NCBI GenBank assembly: GCA_020442965.1
Contig: JAGRJB010000400.1
Location: forward strand, 1-7,787
DNA: 7,787 nucleotides
Reading direction: 5' to 3'
From: Pseudomonadales bacterium
GTDB lineage: Bacteria > Pseudomonadota > Gammaproteobacteria > Steroidobacterales > Steroidobacteraceae
The position numbers and the translations under genes were made by a program. The notes under the pieces are model-generated. The model saw only the letters and a program-made list of their open reading frames with translations. It was not told the origin of the DNA and ran no database searches. Positions 1 through 5,813 of the stretch are shown one piece after another. Within the stretch, counting starts at the first letter, position 1; every line of letters starts with the position of its first letter.

Positions 1-1005
1 GATAGCACAAGAGTCAGCCCGCCGGGCGCACCCACGCAGTTGGTCGCGCCGCCGAGCGCTGCCATTGCGAGCGTCAACGACGCGCTCGCGGCGGAACTCA
101 GAAATCTGCGTCACATTCTCGAGTCACGCCTGCCCCGCCCGGGGCGCGAGAGCTCGGCTGCTGCCCGCTCGATCCACGCGACGCTGCAAGTCGATCTGGC
201 TCGCCTCGGACTGGCGGGCGACCTCGCTGCGCAGCTGATCGAGCAGCTACCGCAGGATACCGAGACAGCTCGTGCGCTACCGGCCGCTCTGCATGCGCTC
301 ACAAGTCGCATCTCGACCCTGGATGAGCGTTGGCTGGAGCGCGGCGGACGCCTCATGTTCGTTGGCCCGTCCGGGGTCGGCAAGACAACGCTGTTGGCGC
401 AACTCGCGGCGCGCTGGATCGGACGCGGTGACGGCCGTCGCATTGCGCTGGTATCGACCGATGTGACACGTATCGGTGCGCGCGAGCAATTGCAAGTATT
501 CGGCAGCTTGTTAGGAGCAAGGATCGAGAGTGTGGATCATCCACGTGAGTTGGCGGATACCCTGCGGTCGTTGGCCGAATACGAGCTCGTGCTGATCGAT
601 ACTGGCGGCGTGCGTGTTCACGACGATCAATCGTACAAGTCCCTCGCGAGCTGGCGCAGCGCCAGCAGCAGCATCGACACCGTATTGGTAGCGCCGGCAA
701 GCGCGCAACCGAGAGTGCTCGATGAGCTCTTTGCCCGCTGCGCGTCGCTGACGCCGAGCGCCTGTGTTCTGACCAGGCTTGATGAAGCGGCGTCGCTCGG
801 CGCCGTCCTGTCAGCCGCGATTCGCGCGTCGCTGCCGGTTGCCTATGTCAGCACTGGTCCGGGCATTCCTCGCGATCTACTGCCGGCGCGCCAGGCGGAC
901 TTGGTCGGGCGAGCGTACCGCTTGGCCTGCGTCGACCTAGCAGGTAGTGACGGCTACCAACCCGCGTCCGAGGGGCGTGCCGGTGTTGAACATGTCGCCG
1001 CATAG
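1..1005 (+). CDS. flhF: Flagellar biosynthesis GTPase FlhF (5' end cut off by window edge)
   Basis: This is the 3' part of FlhF, the SRP-family GTPase that recruits early flagellar components to the cell pole. The frame is open from base 1, so the true start and most of the basic N-terminal region lie outside the window; 334 codons remain. A helical N domain (about codons 15-110) precedes the G domain. Visible motifs are the P-loop GPSGVGKTT (364-390), the G2 motif DVTRIGAREQL (460-492), which is the FlhF form of the SRP RIGA-EQL signature, G3 as DTGG (598-609), G4 as TRLDEAASLG (772-801) and G5 as GPGIPRDL (856-879). G3 (usually DTAG) and G4 (usually TKLD) each carry one substitution. The family is normally about 400-490 aa. 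fleN follows 13 nt after the stop, and that order is diagnostic. A TTG at 40 could be read as a start, but it would leave FlhF without its N-terminal region, so truncation is preferred. Confidence 0.95.
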   Translation, partial: DSTRVSPPGAPTQLVAPPSAAIASVNDALAAELRNLRHILESRLPRPGRESSAAARSIHATLQVDLARLGLAGDLAAQLIEQLPQDTETARALPAALHALTSRISTLDERWLERGGRLMFVGPSGVGKTTLLAQLAARWIGRGDGRRIALVSTDVTRIGAREQLQVFGSLLGARIESVDHPRELADTLRSLAEYELVLIDTGGVRVHDDQSYKSLASWRSASSSIDTVLVAPASAQPRVLDELFARCASLTPSACVLTRLDEAASLGAVLSAAIRASLPVAYVSTGPGIPRDLLPARQADLVGRAYRLACVDLAGSDGYQPASEGRAGVEHVAA

Positions 1006-1018
1006 GGGCGAACTGGCC

Positions 1019-1879
1019 ATGCGCAAGACAGGACTACCATCGAGTCAGGCCGTGTCGCCGGTTCAGGTCATCGCAGTTACCGGTGGCAAAGGAGGCGTCG
1101 GCAAGACTACCGTCGCGATCAATCTTGCGACGCAGCTTGCTCGAAAGCGCAAGGTGCTATTGCTGGATGGCGACCTGGGCCTTGCCAATGTCGATGTGTT
1201 TCTGGGCATCACCCCGCGGCATACACTGGCTCACGTACTGGCTGGCGAATGCACGCTCGATGATGCAGTCACCGAGACCGCACTGGGGTTCGCGGTGCTG
1301 CCAGCGGCCAGCGGACTTGCCAACATGGCGGCACTGTTGCAGCGCGAGCACGCGGGTTTGGTACAAGCCTTCAGTGATCTCACTACGCAAGTCGATGTCC
1401 TGTTGATCGACACCGCAGCGGGCATCGGCAATAGCGTGCTCACTTTCACGCAAGCGGCGCAACAGGTACTGGTCGTAATCTGCGATGAACCAGCATCGCT
1501 CACCGATGCCTATGCGTTGATCAAGGTTCTGTCGCGCGACCACGGTGTGACGCAGTTCCGGGTGCTGGCCAATCGCAGTCCCAGTGCCGGTGCCGGTCAA
1601 CGGTTGTTCGGCAAGCTCGTGCGGGTCACAGATCGCTTTCTCGACGTTGTGCTGGATTATGTCGGCGAGATTCCGGAAGACGCGTATCTGGCCGCATCGG
1701 TTCGTGAACAGCGTCCCGTTGTCAGCACTTATCCCACCTCAAAGGCATCCGCCGCCCTCAAGCGCCTAGCTCAAGTGGCCGATACCTGGCCCGTGGCGGA
1801 GGGTCCTCGCGGCCACCTGGAATTTTTTGTCGAGCGCTTGGTGAGGAGACCGTCGGTGCGACTCGAGCTCGTGAGATGA
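1019..1879 (+). CDS. fleN: Flagellar number regulator FleN/FlhG, MinD-like ATPase
   Basis: This MinD/ParA-type ATPase limits flagellar number. In pseudomonads it antagonises the activator FleQ, and in other bacteria it acts on FlhF. From ATG 1019 it is 286 aa, close to Pseudomonas FleN (about 280). Visible motifs are the deviant Walker A KGGVGKTT (residues 24-31), the Walker A' stretch LLLDGDLGLANVDVFLG with D50 and D52, and Walker B LLIDTAAG with D131. The C-terminal stretch GHLEFFVERLV fits the amphipathic membrane-binding helix of the family. ATG 1019 was chosen because AGGGG (1004-1008) lies upstream and the protein then enters the conserved VQVIAVTGGKGG strand after a short leader. GTG 947 or ATG 992 would add residues without conserved features, and GTG 947 would overlap flhF by 59 nt. 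The N-terminus lacks the DQAxxLR motif that activates FlhF in some FlhG proteins. The stop overlaps the fliA start as ATGA. Confidence 0.95.
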   Translation: MRKTGLPSSQAVSPVQVIAVTGGKGGVGKTTVAINLATQLARKRKVLLLDGDLGLANVDVFLGITPRHTLAHVLAGECTLDDAVTETALGFAVLPAASGLANMAALLQREHAGLVQAFSDLTTQVDVLLIDTAAGIGNSVLTFTQAAQQVLVVICDEPASLTDAYALIKVLSRDHGVTQFRVLANRSPSAGAGQRLFGKLVRVTDRFLDVVLDYVGEIPEDAYLAASVREQRPVVSTYPTSKASAALKRLAQVADTWPVAEGPRGHLEFFVERLVRRPSVRLELVR

Positions 1880-2610
1880 ATGCAGTTACTGCATATGCCG
1901 TGCAGCATGACGGGCGCGCTACCGAAGCGCTCGTGCTGCAGCATGCTGCTCTGGTGAAGCGCATTGCCTATCATTTGGCCGGCCGCTTGCCGTCCACGGT
2001 CGAGGTGGACGACCTCATCCAGGCCGGCATGCTCGGGTTATTGGAGGCTGCGGCTAACTTCTCGAGCGGTCGCGGCGCCAGTTTCGAAACGTTCGCCGGC
2101 ATCCGCATCCGCGGTGCCATGCTCGATGGCCTGCGGAAGTTGGATTGGGCGCCCCGGTCGGTGCATCGCAAGGCGCGCGACGTGGCCAATGCCATTCGTG
2201 AGCTCGAAGCTGAGCTGGGTCAGGAAGCGCGCGACACGCAGATAGCCGCCCACATGGGTATGCCGCTCGAGGACTACCATCGAATCGTGCAGGATGCTGC
2301 GGGTTGTCAGATCGCGAACCTTGACGACGACGAGGGCGGCACTCGCGATTGCGCCGATCCAGAGGCGGACCCCTTCCGCGACCTCGTCGACGACGGATTT
2401 CGTCAGGCGCTGGCATTGGCCGTCACTGGCTTGCCGGAGCGTGAACGGCTGGTCATGTCGCTCTACTACGATGAGGAATTGAACCTGAAAGAAATCGGAC
2501 TCGTGCTTCAGGTCAGCGAATCACGCGTTTGTCAGATTCATGGGCAGGCGTTGACGCGCCTCAAAGCGCGGCTGATTGATTGGCGCGATCGCTCGCCAGA
2601 GACTGGCTAG
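1876..2610 (+). CDS. fliA: Flagellar sigma factor FliA (sigma-28)
   Basis: This is the RNA polymerase sigma-28 subunit that transcribes late flagellar genes (flagellin, stator and chemotaxis classes) and is held in check by the anti-sigma factor FlgM. At 244 aa it matches the family length (about 240-250). Region 2 spans roughly residues 20-100, with the core-binding segment around DDLIQAGMLGLLEAA (45-59) and the -10 recognition segment RIRGAMLDGLRKLDWAPRSV (77-96), which is nearly the same as in enterobacterial FliA. Region 3 (about 97-150) contains ELEAELGQEA. Region 4 ends in the helix-turn-helix NLKEIGLVLQVSESRVCQIH (about 202-222), which reads the -35 element. ATG 1876 overlaps the fleN stop as ATGA, indicating translational coupling; no strong ribosome site is visible. 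In pseudomonads cheY follows fliA, but here motC does. A likely target is the sigma-28 promoter candidate at 4868-4894. Confidence 0.97.
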   Translation: MNAVTAYAVQHDGRATEALVLQHAALVKRIAYHLAGRLPSTVEVDDLIQAGMLGLLEAAANFSSGRGASFETFAGIRIRGAMLDGLRKLDWAPRSVHRKARDVANAIRELEAELGQEARDTQIAAHMGMPLEDYHRIVQDAAGCQIANLDDDEGGTRDCADPEADPFRDLVDDGFRQALALAVTGLPERERLVMSLYYDEELNLKEIGLVLQVSESRVCQIHGQALTRLKARLIDWRDRSPETG

Positions 2611-2614
2611 TTCG

Positions 2615-3355
2615 ATGGATATTCTCACCATTGCCGGCCTGGTGCTCGCGGGCGTTTCGATCGTAGTCGGTGCGATCCTGAAGGGCGCAGGCGTCAAGGC
2701 GCTGCTCTCTGGTGCCGCTTTCATGATCGTGGTGGTGGGGACGTTCGCGGCGATATTCGTGCAGACGCCGATGTCGGTACTGACCCATGCGCTGCGGCGA
2801 GTTCGCTGGATCTTCAAGCCCCCGATACTCGCCGGCGAGGCGCAGATAAGCAAGATCACCGAATGGAGCACCTTGGCACGCAAGCAAGGGCTGTTAGGGC
2901 TGGAGCCCATGATCGACAGCGAGCCGGACGATTTCATTCGCAAAGGCTTGCAGTTGGTCGTGGACGGCAATGAGCCCGAGACGATTCGTACCACGCTCGA
3001 AGTGGAACTCGAATCGCGTGAACACGCCGACACTCGTGCGGCGAAAGTGTTCGAAGGCATGGGTGTCTATTCGCCGACCCTCGGCATCATTGGTGCGGTG
3101 TTGGGCCTGATGGCGGTCATGCAGAACCTTGCTGATCCCAGCAAGTTGGGCGCGGGTATCGCTGCTGCCTTTACGGCCACCGTGTACGGCATTGGGCTCG
3201 CGAATCTGTTCTTCCTGCCGGTCGCGGCCAAGCTCAAAGGCATTGTCGCAGCGCAGGCGCAGCTGCGGGAGATGATCATCGAAGGCATGGTCGCTATCGC
3301 CATGGGGGAGAATCCGCGGTCGATCGAATCCAGGCTGCACGGTTATCTGCACTGA
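2615..3355 (+). CDS. motC: Flagellar motor stator protein MotC (MotA family)
   Basis: This is the MotA-type subunit of the flagellar stator, which couples ion flow to torque on the rotor. From ATG 2615 it is 246 aa, the length I recall for Pseudomonas MotC, and collinear with it. There are four predicted membrane segments: about residues 3-22, 32-50, 152-172 and 182-203. The large cytoplasmic loop contains RKGLQLVVDGNEPETIR (109-125), the conserved charged segment that contacts FliG. P154 in YSPTLGIIG and P202 in FLPVAAKL correspond to the two prolines essential in E. coli MotA. The C-terminus ENPRSIESRL is typical. A longer reading from ATG 2576 would overlap fliA and add residues not in the family, so ATG 2615 was chosen; it lies 4 nt after the fliA stop. 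No strong ribosome site is visible. The stop overlaps the motD start (TGATG). The family resemblance suggests proton drive, but this is inferred. Confidence 0.95.
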   Translation: MDILTIAGLVLAGVSIVVGAILKGAGVKALLSGAAFMIVVVGTFAAIFVQTPMSVLTHALRRVRWIFKPPILAGEAQISKITEWSTLARKQGLLGLEPMIDSEPDDFIRKGLQLVVDGNEPETIRTTLEVELESREHADTRAAKVFEGMGVYSPTLGIIGAVLGLMAVMQNLADPSKLGAGIAAAFTATVYGIGLANLFFLPVAAKLKGIVAAQAQLREMIIEGMVAIAMGENPRSIESRLHGYLH

Positions 3356-4311
3356 TGGCGCGCCGCCGACGCAAACGCCACGCCGAGCACGAGAATCACG
3401 AGGCGTGGGCGATTCCCTATGGCGATCTGGTCACACTGTTGTTAGCATTTTTCGTCGTCATGTACGCGATGTCGACGGTCAATGAGAGCAAGTATCGCGT
3501 GGTCTCCGACTCGCTCAGCGTGGCGTTTCGCGGTGAACCCTCGATCACCGAGCCGCTCGAGTTGCGAGCAGCACCGACGCCAAGCCAGCCGGATAATCCC
3601 GTCGGCGCCAATCCAGCGAATTCGACCCTAGCGCTACCGCTCGGCTCCAAGCAGCCGACGGGCCTGCGCCATCCGGGTCGCGAGACCGACAGTATCAACG
3701 GCGATCGCGATCTTGTGCGGCTGGCCGCCGCGCACGCCCGCGAGGCGGAGCTGACACGTGTTGCCGAGGCAGTCAGCAAGTCGATGCGTGACCTGATCAG
3801 TACCGGTATCGTGGCAGTGAAGCAGAACGACCAGTATGTAGAAGTCGCGATTCGAACCGATATTCTCTTTGCGAGTGGCAGCGCTGAGCTTTCGCCGCGT
3901 GCCATTGCACCGCTGCAGGCTCTTGGGGCGACGTTGGCACCGCTGCCAAATCCGGTTCGGGTCGAGGGGCATACGGACGATCAACCGATCAACACAATCG
4001 CTTTTCCCTCCAATTGGGAACTGTCCGCGGCGCGCGCGGCAAGTGTCGTGCGACTGATTCGATCGACCGGTGTGGCAGCGCCGCGTCTGGCAGTCGTTGG
4101 CCTGGGGGAGTTTCGGCCGCTCAAACCCAATACGACACCCGAAGGTCGCAATGCCAACCGCCGAGTTGCCTTCGTCATTCCAGCGAGTGATCTGCCCGGC
4201 AACGCCGATCCGCGCAATTTCGATGCGCCTCCGGCTGCCAGCCTCGAGACGACCAGTGCGCTCAACAGCGCGTCGCCAGTCGACAACGTACTGAACGCTG
4301 CCGGCCCCTGA
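3355..4311 (+). CDS. motD: Flagellar motor stator protein MotD (MotB/OmpA family)
   Basis: This is the MotB-type subunit that anchors the stator to peptidoglycan and carries the ion-binding aspartate. It is 318 aa, slightly longer than Pseudomonas MotD (about 296). A very basic cytoplasmic start (RRRRKRH, residues 3-9) leads into a single membrane helix (about 22-40), IPYGDLVTLLLAFFVVMYAM, with D24 at the position of E. coli MotB Asp32. A low-complexity Pro/Asn/Ala periplasmic linker (about 60-120) is followed by a helical stretch and the OmpA-like peptidoglycan-binding domain (about 165-276). That domain contains FASGSAEL (172-179), VEGHTDDQPI (203-212), NWELSAARA and a GRNANRRV end. A Pro/Ala/Ser-rich tail of about 42 residues follows and is not part of the fold. 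The ATG overlaps the motC stop by one base, fitting the coupled synthesis expected of a stator pair. In pseudomonads parC/parP/cheW come next, but here only a spacer and the DUF2802 gene follow. Confidence 0.95.
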   Translation: MARRRRKRHAEHENHEAWAIPYGDLVTLLLAFFVVMYAMSTVNESKYRVVSDSLSVAFRGEPSITEPLELRAAPTPSQPDNPVGANPANSTLALPLGSKQPTGLRHPGRETDSINGDRDLVRLAAAHAREAELTRVAEAVSKSMRDLISTGIVAVKQNDQYVEVAIRTDILFASGSAELSPRAIAPLQALGATLAPLPNPVRVEGHTDDQPINTIAFPSNWELSAARAASVVRLIRSTGVAAPRLAVVGLGEFRPLKPNTTPEGRNANRRVAFVIPASDLPGNADPRNFDAPPAASLETTSALNSASPVDNVLNAAGP

Positions 4312-4313
4312 CC

Positions 4314-4332
4314 GGAATCCTGGCACGATTCC
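4314..4332. repeat. Perfect 6-bp inverted repeat overlapping the sigma-54 -24 element
   Basis: GGAATC (4314-4319) and GATTCC (4327-4332) are exact reverse complements around a 7-nt centre, starting 3 nt after the motD stop. No T-run follows, so this is a poor intrinsic terminator. The right arm lies between the -24 and -12 elements of the sigma-54 promoter candidate, so it could be an operator or a weak end-of-operon hairpin. Both roles are inference. Confidence 0.45.
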
Positions 4333-4336
4333 TGCT
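4321..4336 (+). promoter_or_regulatory. Sigma-54 (RpoN) promoter candidate upstream of the DUF2802 gene
   Basis: The sequence reads TGGCACG-ATTC-CTGCT, against the sigma-54 consensus TGGCACG-N4-TTGCW. The -24 block matches fully and the -12 block has one mismatch (C for the first T). The invariant GG (4322-4323) and GC (4334-4335) are separated by exactly 10 nt, as required. It lies in a true intergenic spacer on the coding strand, with a predicted start near 4347, about 43 nt before the ATG at 4390. In polar flagellates RpoN with FleQ drives middle flagellar genes, which fits the setting. No activator-binding site could be recognised. Confidence 0.75.
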
Positions 4337-4361
4337 CCCCTCCTGTTAGGTGTTGGAGTGC

Positions 4362-4375
4362 GTCGGATTTCCGAC
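4362..4375. repeat. Small inverted repeat in the predicted DUF2802 leader
   Basis: GTCGGATTTCCGAC is a 6-bp perfect dyad around TT. As RNA it would form a 5-bp GUCGG/CCGAC stem with an AUUU loop. It lies 6 nt upstream of the GGAG ribosome site (4381-4384) and about 15 nt downstream of the predicted sigma-54 start. It may be a leader hairpin or a protein-binding dyad; its role is unknown. Confidence 0.4.
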
Positions 4376-4389
4376 AGTGTGGAGCGTGC

Positions 4390-4839
4390 ATGGACCTATT
4401 GCAGATGACCCTCGAGTCGATCGCCGCGATTCCCGCGGATGTACTGCTGTGGCTGGCGCGCGCCGGTGCGATGGTGATTGCCCTGCTGGCACTCATTGCG
4501 TCGCTGGCAGATCAGCGCTACGACGCCGTAATGCTGCGTCAGACGGTGCTCGAGCAGCAGAAGAACCTGTGCCCGCAGCTTGCCGATATGCAAGAGCGTA
4601 TCGCCGCCCTGGGTGCGGCGCTCACCGCGCTGGCGGTGCAGCGAGACGCACAGACTGAACCGTTGATGCGTGCTACACAGCGGCGTGTCGCGGCAGGCCA
4701 TGCCGCTGCCATCCGCCTCGCCCGTAGCGGCGCCTCGGTCGCACAGGTCATGGACGTCGGTGGCACGAGCCTCCCCGAAGCGGAACTTCTTTGCAGTGTG
4801 TACGGCACCTCGAACGGAGCCAACAAGGGCGCGTTGTGA
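4390..4839 (+). CDS. Membrane-anchored coiled-coil DUF2802 protein of the flagellar cluster
   Basis: This is a 149-aa protein of unknown biochemical function. Residues 18-40 form a hydrophobic, probably membrane-spanning helix (VLLWLARAGAMVIALLALIASL). Residues 44-90 are a heptad-like helical stretch (RYDAVMLRQTVLEQQ onward). The C-terminal part (about 98-139), with AAIRLARSGASVAQV and SLPEAELLCSVYG, matches the pattern of DUF2802: an Ala-rich helix, G-A-S, then EAELL before an aromatic-Gly end. In Pseudomonas-type loci a DUF2802 gene lies at the end of the fliA-che-mot-par-cheW cluster, so the position agrees. ATG 4390 is preceded by GGAG (4381-4384) at a 5-nt spacing. The sigma-54 promoter candidate lies 54 nt upstream. 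The two-helix anchor plus small C-terminal domain suggests a membrane adaptor, but this is inference. Confidence 0.82.
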   Translation: MDLLQMTLESIAAIPADVLLWLARAGAMVIALLALIASLADQRYDAVMLRQTVLEQQKNLCPQLADMQERIAALGAALTALAVQRDAQTEPLMRATQRRVAAGHAAAIRLARSGASVAQVMDVGGTSLPEAELLCSVYGTSNGANKGAL

Positions 4840-4867
4840 CGCGTTTCGCACATCGTACTCGTCGCCA

Positions 4868-4894
4868 TCAAGGGTCGGTCGGCACGGCCGATTG
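4868..4894 (+). promoter_or_regulatory. Sigma-28 (FliA) promoter candidate for the HDOD genes
   Basis: TCAA(G) at 4868-4871 is followed after exactly 15 nt by GCCGATTG (4887-4894). The sigma-28 consensus is TAAA-N15-GCCGATAA, so the -35 matches 3 of 4 bases, the -10 matches 6 of 8 including the conserved GCCGAT core, and the spacing is ideal. It sits in the 79-nt spacer between the DUF2802 gene and the first HDOD gene. The predicted start near 4901 would leave an 18-nt leader that still contains the GAGGAG ribosome site. FliA itself is encoded 2.3 kb upstream in this cluster. Confidence 0.65.
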
Positions 4895-4906
4895 ACACTA
4901 CAGGTC

Positions 4907-4912
4907 GAGGAG
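4907..4912 (+). promoter_or_regulatory. Strong ribosome binding site of the first HDOD gene
   Basis: GAGGAG lies 6 nt before ATG 4919 and 9 nt before a second in-frame ATG at 4922. It is among the best ribosome sites in the window and supports initiation here rather than further downstream. Which of the two adjacent ATGs is used cannot be told. Confidence 0.8.
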
Positions 4913-4918
4913 TAGCCG

Positions 4919-5809
4919 ATGATGTTGAGTGCATTACATAACGATTCCAGCCCCGAGCGCGGATCGCAAGACGAGTTCGCCTTTGTGCAAGAGCTCGCGG
5001 CGGACCTGTCGGCCGGCAAGATGGAGTTACCCAGTTTCCCGGAAGTTGCACTGCGAGTGCGTAAGGCACTCGCTAACGACGACGTCATGATTGAGCAGGT
5101 CGTGAAGATTCTGAGTGCCGAACCGGCGCTCGCCGCGCGTCTCCTGCAACTTGCAAATTCCGCAGCACTCAATCCCGGTGGCCGCCGTGTGATCGATCTG
5201 CGCGCGGCCATGGCACGCATCGGCTTCAATATGGCACGCAGTGCAACGATCGCATTCGCAATGTCGCAGTTGCGGCGCGCGGATAGTTTCAAGGACCTCG
5301 ACGCGCCATTCGCCGAACTGTGGGAATCGAGCACGCGCATCGCCGCGGTGTCCTATGTGCTAGCGCGACGCTTCACGGAGCTGAATCCCGACGCGGCCAT
5401 GTTGGCTGGTCTGTTGCAGGGGGTTGGCAAGCTCTACGTGCTGAGCAAGACGCCACGATTCCCGGTGCTGCTGACCGATCCGGTGGCGCGCAATCGACTG
5501 ATGGATAGTTGGCACGCCAACATCGCGCGCGCGGTTCTCGAGAACTGGGAAATGGCGGAGGATGTCGTGGCCGCCGTCCATGCCCACGAAGACCCAAATC
5601 GTGAGCGCTCTGAGACACCCACGCTTACCGATGTGTTGGCACTGGCACGCCTGGTCGAGACTCTGCCCGGCGACCCCATCTCGCTCGAACTGGGATTGCA
5701 CGATTCGATCGACGCACAACGACTGAAGGTCGATGCCGTGCAATGCGCAGCCGTCATGGAAGAATCGGCCGAGCAGATAGATTCTCTACGCCGAGCTCTT
5801 GGAGACTAG
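4919..5809 (+). CDS. HDOD-domain protein 1 of three tandem paralogues
   Basis: This 296-aa protein consists almost entirely of one HDOD domain (about residues 30-235) plus a C-terminal helical tail. HDOD domains are non-catalytic relatives of HD phosphohydrolases found in signalling proteins. Hallmarks are KMELPSFPEV (34-43), EPALAARLLQLANSAALN (68-85), VIDLRAAMARIGFN (about 89-102) and MLAGLLQGVGKLYVL (161-175). In HD enzymes the last motif reads HD at the position held here by Q167-G168, so the metal site is absent. A later VHAHEDPNRE retains histidines. The start follows the GAGGAG site and a sigma-28 promoter candidate. The second HDOD gene begins 4 nt after the stop. By eye roughly half of aligned positions match protein 2. 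No REC, GGDEF, EAL or membrane domain is visible. The link to flagella rests on position and promoter, and on reports that HDOD proteins affect motility in other bacteria. Confidence 0.9.
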   Translation: MMLSALHNDSSPERGSQDEFAFVQELAADLSAGKMELPSFPEVALRVRKALANDDVMIEQVVKILSAEPALAARLLQLANSAALNPGGRRVIDLRAAMARIGFNMARSATIAFAMSQLRRADSFKDLDAPFAELWESSTRIAAVSYVLARRFTELNPDAAMLAGLLQGVGKLYVLSKTPRFPVLLTDPVARNRLMDSWHANIARAVLENWEMAEDVVAAVHAHEDPNRERSETPTLTDVLALARLVETLPGDPISLELGLHDSIDAQRLKVDAVQCAAVMEESAEQIDSLRRALGD

Positions 5810-5813
5810 CGAA

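Noticed and set aside
947..1018. GTG 947 as the start of fleN
   Set aside because: It would overlap flhF by 59 nt and add 24 residues with no conserved pattern; ATG 1019 has an AGGGG site and the expected protein length.
1758..1785. TCAAG and GCCGATAC inside fleN, resembling a sigma-28 promoter upstream of fliA
   Set aside because: The spacing is 16 rather than 15 nt, the site lies in coding sequence that accounts for it, and a GCCGATA match is expected about once in a window this size by chance.
2874..2890. TTGGCACG in motC resembling a sigma-54 -24 element
   Set aside because: There is no GC dinucleotide at the required spacing, and it lies within a conserved coding region (TLARKQG).
3934..3949. 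TTGGCA-CCGC-TGCCAA hairpin in motD
   Set aside because: A 6-bp stem in the middle of the OmpA domain coding region with no T-run or gene end nearby; probably chance.
4582..4589. GCCGATAT in the DUF2802 gene as a sigma-28 -10
   Set aside because: There is no -35 match at the required distance, and the bases encode part of the coiled-coil region.
4880..4896. CGGCACG...TTGAC as a second sigma-54 promoter before HDOD 1
   Set aside because: The -12 element lacks the essential GC at the GG-N10 position; the same bases fit the sigma-28 element better.
4396..5340. Long minus-strand open frame (about 314 codons) across the DUF2802 gene, the spacer and HDOD 1
   Set aside because: Its sequence is low in recognisable motifs and rich in Arg/Ser/Ala, as expected of an antisense frame in GC-rich DNA, and both plus-strand genes have family matches and ribosome sites.
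5534..5545. 12-nt palindrome GTTCTCGAGAAC in HDOD 1
   Set aside because: It is explained by the conserved VLEN codons, and the matching region in HDOD 2 differs at one arm.
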